Assembly: GCA_009760855.2 (NCBI GenBank)
Contig: WPIO01000194.1
Location: 1-64,000 of the forward strand
DNA length: 64,000 nt
Direction of reading: 5' to 3'
From: Cristatella mucedo
Lineage: Eukaryota; Bryozoa; Phylactolaemata; Cristatellidae
Numbering within the stretch: the first letter of the stretch is position 1; each line of letters opens with the position of its first letter. Position numbers and translations under genes: made by a program. This document shows positions 57,530 to 64,000 of this stretch, piece by piece. The notes beneath the pieces were generated by a model. That model was not told the origin of the DNA. It saw only the letters and a program-made list of their open reading frames with translations, and did not search any database.

Positions 57530-59520
57530 TTATTCATATGTCCAAACAACAAACAAATGTCATCTGCATAAATAGCAGGAATTGATTTTCCTAATATATG
57601 TATTTAAGATCAATCGTCAATCCAAAAAAAAGTAACCTTAGCTTGCCCGATATGAATCGTTATTGAATTTCCCAATTACCCTCAAAATAGAGTTGTATTT
57701 AACTCTAGGATCTGTCTCGCTTAATGTGGAGGCTATGGGTATTTTTAGTTTTTTTTACTCATGATTTCGGTGTCTTAAACTCCTTTTCGGTAATAGTCAT
57801 TGATGCCTAAAACTTAAAGCCTGCCTCTCAAACAGAAGAAAATTAAGACAGCAGTGATCTTTGGTACGCCACTCTGTAAATCATTCTTATAAAAGGTACT
57901 TTTATCTGACAGAGACAACAATAGTAAACGTTCTCTGAGGCATTCGGTCTAAATTATCTAATTTCAAGCAGCTGCACTAGCTGTTGGCTACTATTATTAT
58001 TATCTCGTTTTCCTTTACCTAGTGGCCTACGTCGACTTAAGCACTTTAAATGATCAGACGGTAGCAAATTCTTATTGTTGACAATAAGTCCAGTAATTAG
58101 TTTTTATTTATGTATTTAAGATTGATGCCATCCACAGGTGACCATGGCTGTTCAAACAGCCTCTATTGCAGCTATTAGCTTCCACCTTCAGGTTACTAGA
58201 CATCACATAAGATTCTTAAGTTATGAGATGTTGCAGGCCACAGACATTGATGTTTTCTTGGTCTGTACTCGATTAAAAACGAGATTTGTTGACACCTATA
58301 GATTCGTCTGGCTTTTTGCTCTTGTTCCTGCTGGTATTCACGTCTATAAAGCTGTGAAAACTCTTAATCATGGACTAGCAGATACGTGACTATCGGTCGC
58401 TATGGCCAGCGTAAGCTTTGAAAAAATCAGTGTGAGCATCCACAAAGGCCGCTCTTGTATATTGATTTGCTTCACAAACGGCGAATGTTCGTGCAACGTA
58501 AGCAACGGAAATGGCAGGGCTTAACGCTCATATAAGCATGCAAACAAGCTGTTAGCATTTCCAGCCTTGTAATCGGCACAAGACGTCAGTCTATCTATTT
58601 AAATAAGGAGCTGTTGAGCATTTCAGAGTAAATAAGATAAGTGTTTGCTCTATATGGATTGCATGACACACACTCGTTTCCGCCACTGACAAGTATTGAT
58701 TTCATTTAAACACTAAGTAAACGGACGTACTGCACCTCTTAGGTAAATGGAAATACTGCACCGCTCCAATTGCAAGCCACTAAAGAGTAACGGGTTACCA
58801 AAGTTTCTCACTACCAACACTAATTTAATATTAAAGCTTTGATGCACAGATCGATGATTTTCTGTAATCCTAATCATAGACACAATCTTACGATTTATAT
58901 TCAGATGTATCTAGCTATAAAACTCAGTAGAGGGCTATCGTGGGCTAGATTGCCTGTTTTTGATGAGTGATTTTGTTTTGCTCTTGGTGATGACTTTTCT
59001 GAAAGCTCTATTTCGCCCAGCCAATCTCCACTGATATGCTATTTATGATTCTTTCTATGATTCTAAAGGCAAGAGGTAAAGGTATTCTTTTTAAACGAGT
59101 CATTACAAGCCTAGCTAAGTCCTGATGATCCATCTGACTGTTATACCATTTTTTTTCAAGTGAGGGGGGTCGCCATATAGAGACCGGCCAATCAGCATTA
59201 GTAGAGAACCGAAAAGTCAGATACCATTGCTGCCGCGATTGTAAGCTTCAGCTTCAATCCTAAAATTGTTTGGCTCTGCTTACTATTGCTTGCACCGTCA
59301 GATAACGGTATGTGCTGTTATTCATACTAAGGATACAGAGTGGGCTCTGCTCATACTGAGATCAAGCAATTGTTCACGTGCTGTTCAGCAAGCTTTGACT
59401 AATCAATAAGCTAATGAGACTATTCAAAGCTTGGACTGGCACCTTAGCCAGACATCAATATAAGGAGTGTCATTGAATATCAATATTTAGCATTCGCCTT
59501 GAGGCACTGCATTTGACTGC
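57530..59520. other. no gene recognised; probable 5' flank of DEG/ENaC gene
   Basis: An 83-codon frame at 58,138-58,389 (+) has a hydrophobic FVWLFALVPAGIHVY segment but no family match. No clear TATA box was identified. The stretch immediately upstream of 59,527 would hold the promoter if the exon is the first. Confidence 0.4.
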
Positions 59521-59526
59521 TCCAAC

Positions 59527-59744
59527 ATGTCTTCGCATAGCAGCACGGCTGAGCCCAAAGCCGAGGCTCTACTGCCCATGAAAGTTGTCAAGGTCCTTAT
59601 TCTGCTGGTCTTAGTCTGTGTTACAATCTGGCAATGTTGCGTCAACGTGCAGGAGTATTTGAAGCATGGTGCAGTTACTTCAATGAGCAAGGTTTCTGCC
59701 GACAGCATTGATTTCCCCCAGGTAACGATATGCAACTATAATAG
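59527..59744 (+). CDS. DEG/ENaC channel subunit, first coding exon
   Basis: DEG/ENaC proteins form trimeric, amiloride-sensitive sodium channels of the plasma membrane (degenerins, ASIC, peptide-gated and mechanosensitive types). The frame from ATG 59,527 gives a short cytosolic start (about 20 residues), one transmembrane helix (VVKVLILLVLVCVTIWQCCV, about residues 21-40), then EYLKHGAV and the family signature FPQVTICNYN near residues 62-71. That signature is the conserved FPxVTICN segment just outside TM1. The coding sequence ends in AG|GTAAGT, an excellent donor at 59,745, leaving phase 2. The usual HG gating motif before TM1 is absent, so an upstream exon is possible. The Cys-rich ectodomain and TM2 are not seen downstream within the window. 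Confidence 0.82.
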
Positions 59745-59750
59745 GTAAGT
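59745..59750 (+). promoter_or_regulatory. 5' splice donor (GTAAGT)
   Basis: A perfect consensus donor directly after the conserved ICNYN codons. A plain stop (TAA) would follow in the unspliced frame, so splicing here is required for a full-length channel. Confidence 0.8.
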
Positions 59751-60685
59751 AAACTTCTTATGAAAGAACTGATTTGACATAGACATGATGTAGGCGTTGC
59801 AGACATTCTATCTTGGACTTTAGCTAGTTTTCTGTAACATTGTTAGCGTAAATTGATCTCGTTTTTATGAGATACCCTAGGTGCGTACGGCCCACTGAAG
59901 TTCTGTGCACAACCGGTGTGTCGTGCAAACTTTAAACAGCCTTCATGCGATCTTAATTTACATCACTTTTTATAATTTTCTAGTGCTTACAGTTTTGTTC
60001 AGAAAAATCCATAGCTAGTCATGACGTTTGATCTACTTCTATCGAGTGGGAACTTTCAACAAGGAAGCAGGGTCACAATCCAAATACCTCTCTGGCATTA
60101 TCTCGATTACCACTTTGTTTTCAGTTCAGGCTACGCTACTGGAAAGCACATTTCGCTTATGCAGGAGGCGGTAAATAAAGTGGCATGTTTAGTTGAACTA
60201 TCAAAGCCTGCACCTTTTTTGTGGAAAAACAATTAACACTTTCTCGTGATTAAAAAAGCTTTATCAAAAATATTCTCTGAACCCTATTGCTTGCCATGAA
60301 TTCTTTCTTCAATACATTGCAATACTGCTGCATTAGTTTTATCGTCATCATTCACTCTTGTCGTCTAGGGTTAATAAACAGATCGTTATATCATTACGCG
60401 TTTAGGTGGTTGGCCGTAGGAGCTTTTTATCTGGACTGCTACACAGCAGCTCTAATTTTCACAATTCTTATTCAAAGTCTTATCTGTTGCAGACACCAGT
60501 TCACCACCTCTCGCCAATCTATAATATTCCTTCAACACAATGCACTTTCTCGACAACCAGCAAAAATTGGCCAAATTCCAAACTCTCTTTTCTAATCTAA
60601 TGTACTGTGTCTACGTCAGTAACTTTACAAAGCCATTAAGACTATATGGTTGTTATTCATTAGAGTTTTGTTTAGCGAGCTCACA
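59751..60685 (+). other. probable intron, no second exon recognised
   Basis: Frames at 60,021-60,236 and 60,287-60,595 lack DEG/ENaC ectodomain features. No acceptor followed by a family-like continuation was found. Confidence 0.4.
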
Positions 60686-60689
60686 GCCT

Positions 60690-61160
60690 AAGCCGCTTTC
60701 GGTGCATATTTGGTAGCTGATATACTTGATCTCACACAACTAAGAGAAAGTGGGAAGCATAGAGGAGTCAGGAGGGCAGTTGAGGAAATGAGTACCATGG
60801 AAGTAGCAGCTAAGGACTGCTGAAAGGGACGAGCCATGGTCGGCAGCAGGAGAGTCGTTGTCGTTGCCTAAGAATTGTGGAACTGCTTTCCACAGTCTAG
60901 GACCTGCAGAGTGAAAGCTCCCATTGCCAACGGCTTTAGGCTTAATAGTGAAGCAGCTAAGTATATTGTCCATTTACGAACTGAGGGCATAAGGAGGTCA
61001 AAACTGCTGCAGCAGTTCAGCTACATATGGAAGAGCCAAGCCGTGGCTGGCCTTGTGGCGTCAAAACTTTGTTTTGCTAGATAGGATCTTTTAGCGACCA
61101 TCTGAATGCCGAAAGTATGTTAGGTTTAAGGTCTTCTCACGAATTCCTTCCACTGCGGCT
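60690..61160 (-). repeat. LINE family B fragment
   Basis: Plus-strand landmarks, reversed relative to 16,810-17,265: GAGAAAGTGGGAAGCATAGA, GGAAGTAGCAGCTAAGGACT, GGACCTGCAGAGTGAAAGCT, GCAGCAGTTCAGCTACATAT and GGAAGAGCCAAGCCGTGGCT. It lies inside the presumed DEG/ENaC intron. Confidence 0.7.
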
Positions 61161-61690
61161 ACCAGTCAAGCAACGTATTAACTTTCAGGTTTTGTCGCTT
61201 ACTTTTAGGTCGCCTCAATCTCTGGCTCCAGCCTATCCCTCAGATCTACTCTCTAACCAGGGCAAGCATCATACCACCGGCTTTCGAAATACAGCAGACT
61301 ACCAATACATCGTACAAACATCAAATCCTTCGGAGACCATGCATTTATTTCGTATGCTCCCTAAGTCAGGAGCTCCCTCACGTCTTGCATCAGAACATTT
61401 CCTGACTTGACCACATCTAAAAAGAACTTAAAAACACACCTATTGAGGACAGTATGTAGTGGGTCCCTTTAATTATTTCTTGATATGCTTGTGAGTGCTG
61501 ACACTGTGCATGCTGCCGCTAACCCCATTTGCATGCTGACCCTAAGCAAGTCACCCCTAAGCATGTTATTCATGTTATTTATCAAGCATTATATTACTCA
61601 CCATGCAATTACATTTTCCTTTGCAGCAAACATAAAGCGCTTAGAAAGAGATTTAGTTTTCTGATTGCAATTTTTCAATGGGATTATTAT
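61160..61690 (+). mobile_element. LINE family A 3' fragment with RT C-terminus (copy 9)
   Basis: The plus-strand frame at 61,117-61,410 reads RLPVKQRINFQVLSLTFRSP and LAPAYPSDLL, then the 3' region continues to a hairpin tail near 61,630-61,690 with ATT repeats. A single 97-codon frame remains open. It is 5'-truncated, in the same sense as the host exon. Confidence 0.8.
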
Positions 61691-61734
61691 TAATAATATT
61701 ATTGTTATAAAATTGTCTCTATAGGACCTAAGTG

Positions 61735-61910
61735 CATTAGGATGTTGAAAGTGCGGCAGCACTTCAGCTAAATATGGAAGAGCCAAGCCGTGCCTTGTGG
61801 CATACGAACTGGGTTGAGCAAGATCGGATGTTTTGGCTACTAGCAGAATGCTGACAGCATGTTATGTTTTAAGTGTTCTCACGAATGCTTTCAACTGCCG
61901 CACCCACTTA
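61735..61910 (-). repeat. LINE family B fragment, duplicate of 60,985-61,160
   Basis: It shares GCAGCACTTCAGCTAAATAT, GGAAGAGCCAAGCCGTG, CTTGTGGC and TGTTCTCACGAATGCTTTCA with the segment at 60,985-61,160. The plus-oriented LINE A copy therefore sits between two partial family B copies. Confidence 0.6.
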
Positions 61911-64000
61911 ATTTATGTGGCATCATAGACATACAAACACCCATTAACTCATGGACTCAATACAACATATTCATGTGCAGTTCTTTCCCAAGCAATTGAT
62001 CGTCCCATTTTCGTTGCTTATACAAGAGGAGGTATTACATAATTGTTTTCTTTCATGTATCGTCACTTTCATAGTGCTCTACTATGAGCCCCTGATAATA
62101 TAAAGGTTCAATCCTGACTCGGTTTAGCAGAGTATTTAATCACTGAGCCAGCATTACCCACACATGAAGAGTTTCCTGAGATTGCTGATTCTATAAACAA
62201 GATATTTACTTATATTGATCACGAAAAAAAAATGTTAGCTAGAGATATTTTTGTGTGGCTCTGCAAATGTACAAGCAGACCTCAATTATTCACGATTAAG
62301 GACTCCGAAACCAGTTGCATTATGAATGTATTAAACCCAGTCTTTTGTAACCTGCATGTTAGCACGAACTTCAGGTAATGCATTTTTCTTGTTTTCGATT
62401 TAACTCTTACTCATGAAAAATGCAACTCGATTATTCAGGAACCACAACCATTTGATGCTGAGCTCACGAGATTTGAATGTTAGCTTCGGCTAGGCTTATG
62501 ATAACATTCGCGAGATTACCTACTATGTTTACAATATTTCAATTCCTAATATATTTGTGGGTTTACTATTCGTTATAAGTAAAAGAAGTTCACAATACAA
62601 TACTAGGGCTCTTCACGATCTCAAGCTGCTAGAAGAAATATGCTTGTTTTAAGTTATTACTTTTTTATTTCCAAATAATGCTTATGTGAAGTATTATTAT
62701 TCAATAAATAATGAAAATAATAGCTTTCAAAATCTAGATTTAGAAAAATCGGCAATTTGGATAGTTAACGAGAGCAATTTTATTTTATGGTTATCTTTAA
62801 ACCACCAAAGTGAGGTCTGCTAAGGTCATTCCTTGCTTACGTGGCCACACCAGAGCTAAAGAAAGACGTTCTCTGCAATACCTCAGCGAGATTTATTTGT
62901 TCGGCCCATTAAATGTATGTCTGCCCAATCCGTTGCTTCGAGGTTTCCGGACTATATCTCAAATTGTTCCTAAAAAGCCACGCCTGAGGTTATTAACGCA
63001 AAGGAATTTGTGTGTGGCCCTAATTTTTTGCCTCCAATCTATTCTCTTACAAGGTATCTATGAACTGGCACCTAGACCAAACACCAACCTGGAGTGTCAT
63101 GGTATTGAGGTATTCATTCTAGATTGTCTCCCTTTCAAGAGACGTTCAACTTATAGCTATCTGTAACTTTTTTGATGTGTCACTCTGGTTTTAATTTGCC
63201 AGGAGTATGTAGACGTACGCTGTACTCCTCATTAGTCCTATATGTGACTTTAGGTGAAATCTCAAGTGACTTTTGATAGCTCACAGTTGTACGTCTTTTG
63301 TACAGCTTTACGAGCGAGCAAATCAAAAACAAAAGGCGATGTATCATTTTAGGCTTTATATTTTCTTTATTTTTTTAAACAGTTGCTCTACCAGAAATAA
63401 ACGAGCCAAAATCTTGGTACATGCTATTGAATATTGTATACTCGCCAGTTGTGGATATACAAATGCCACATGCTTATGTGTTAGCTGCTCGGCTACTTTA
63501 AGATCATCAAAGAAACCCATTATCCAAACTCCTCTGTAAGTTCTTTGATGGCTCGTCTTCTAAGCACACCAAGTGTTTATTCGAACAAAGTGGACACAGT
63601 ATGATAGACATGCGTTAAATAACATATTTATTTTGTTCTCTCTAATATTAAAAGTTTATTTATACGATTGCTAAAATTTATTAACGTCTTGATACTTGTT
63701 TCGCAAACGTTGTCAGATGGAAGTTGTCACTCCTGCCTGCTGGGGCAATTCAACAAGCCTATTATAAAGCGAATGGCATGTATACTAATACAGGATCTGG
63801 GTCAAACACTACGATCTGTAAGTATATCAAATTGCAGCTATTGTGGCTATTCCCAAATCCGAATACAATAGCTCATTAGGTTTTATTTAGTAATGTGGGG
63901 TATTTTCCCGGTATTACTTACCTGATAGCACTGCACTGAACAGTTTCAATGTAATTCAATTGATAATATTGTTAATCATTCATATTTAAAAAATCCAATA
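61911..64000. other. no exon recognised
   Basis: Possibly the continuing DEG/ENaC intron. A 118-codon frame at 62,810-63,166 (+) and an 88-codon frame at 63,273-63,539 (+) have no channel-like features. At 62,085-62,135 ATAAAGGTTCAATCCTGACT has a B-box-like core, but no tRNA fold was evident. Confidence 0.4.

Noticed and set aside
58138-58389. 83-codon plus-strand frame with hydrophobic segment as a gene
   Set aside because: No family motif, no splice or polyA context and length within chance for this composition.
62810-63166. Second DEG/ENaC exon
   Set aside because: The frame has no channel ectodomain or TM2 features and its start is not preceded by a convincing phase-compatible acceptor.

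Overview
The window looks like non-coding, repeat-rich nuclear DNA from an invertebrate animal. Long open frames are almost absent. Dinucleotide and AT microsatellites are common, and 5'-truncated non-LTR retrotransposons with microsatellite tails and tRNA-headed SINEs are scattered throughout. The only convincing host coding sequence is one first exon of a DEG/ENaC (degenerin/epithelial Na+ channel) gene at 59,527-59,744 (+), ending at a GTAAGT splice donor. That family is animal-specific. I cannot name the phylum from the sequence. 

Layout. 1-23,660: mixed repeats. These are copies of LINE family A (tail hairpin plus (TTA)n) and LINE family B ((ATTAC)n tail), two copies of an R2-type element with a restriction-like endonuclease domain, a tRNA-headed SINE, (GA)n/(CA)n/(TA)n tracts and an approximately 0.8 kb 8-bp-period AT satellite. 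23,665-23,815: a second tRNA-headed SINE. About 24,300-36,550: a distinct AT-rich block, which is the most interesting part of the window. It is the decayed remains of a Polinton/Maverick (adintovirus-like) double-stranded DNA element. It contains a protein-primed-type family B DNA polymerase fragment (-), an A32/FtsK-like packaging ATPase fragment (-), an HNH/AP2 homing-endonuclease-like pseudogene (+) and several unassigned frames, one of which (29,327-29,917) is unbroken. The polymerase has lost its palm domain, and the block carries nested insertions of LINE A and LINE B tails. 36,550-57,360: again LINE A/B and SINE copies in both orientations, including an old LINE reverse-transcriptase fragment (52,190-53,480). 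57,369-57,528: a 160-bp non-autonomous hAT-like transposon with terminal inverted repeats. 59,527-59,744: the DEG/ENaC exon, followed by probable intron with further LINE copies. 

How the parts relate. The tRNA-headed SINE (family C) and LINE family A share the same 3' hairpin end, which suggests that the LINE machinery moves the SINE. Nesting gives a relative order: the Polinton and the R2-type copy at 14.8-15.3 kb were in place before the LINE A/B insertions that interrupt them. All family assignments are made by eye from translated motifs and repeated sequence; no database search was possible. Repeat boundaries are approximate, generally within about 20-50 bp.
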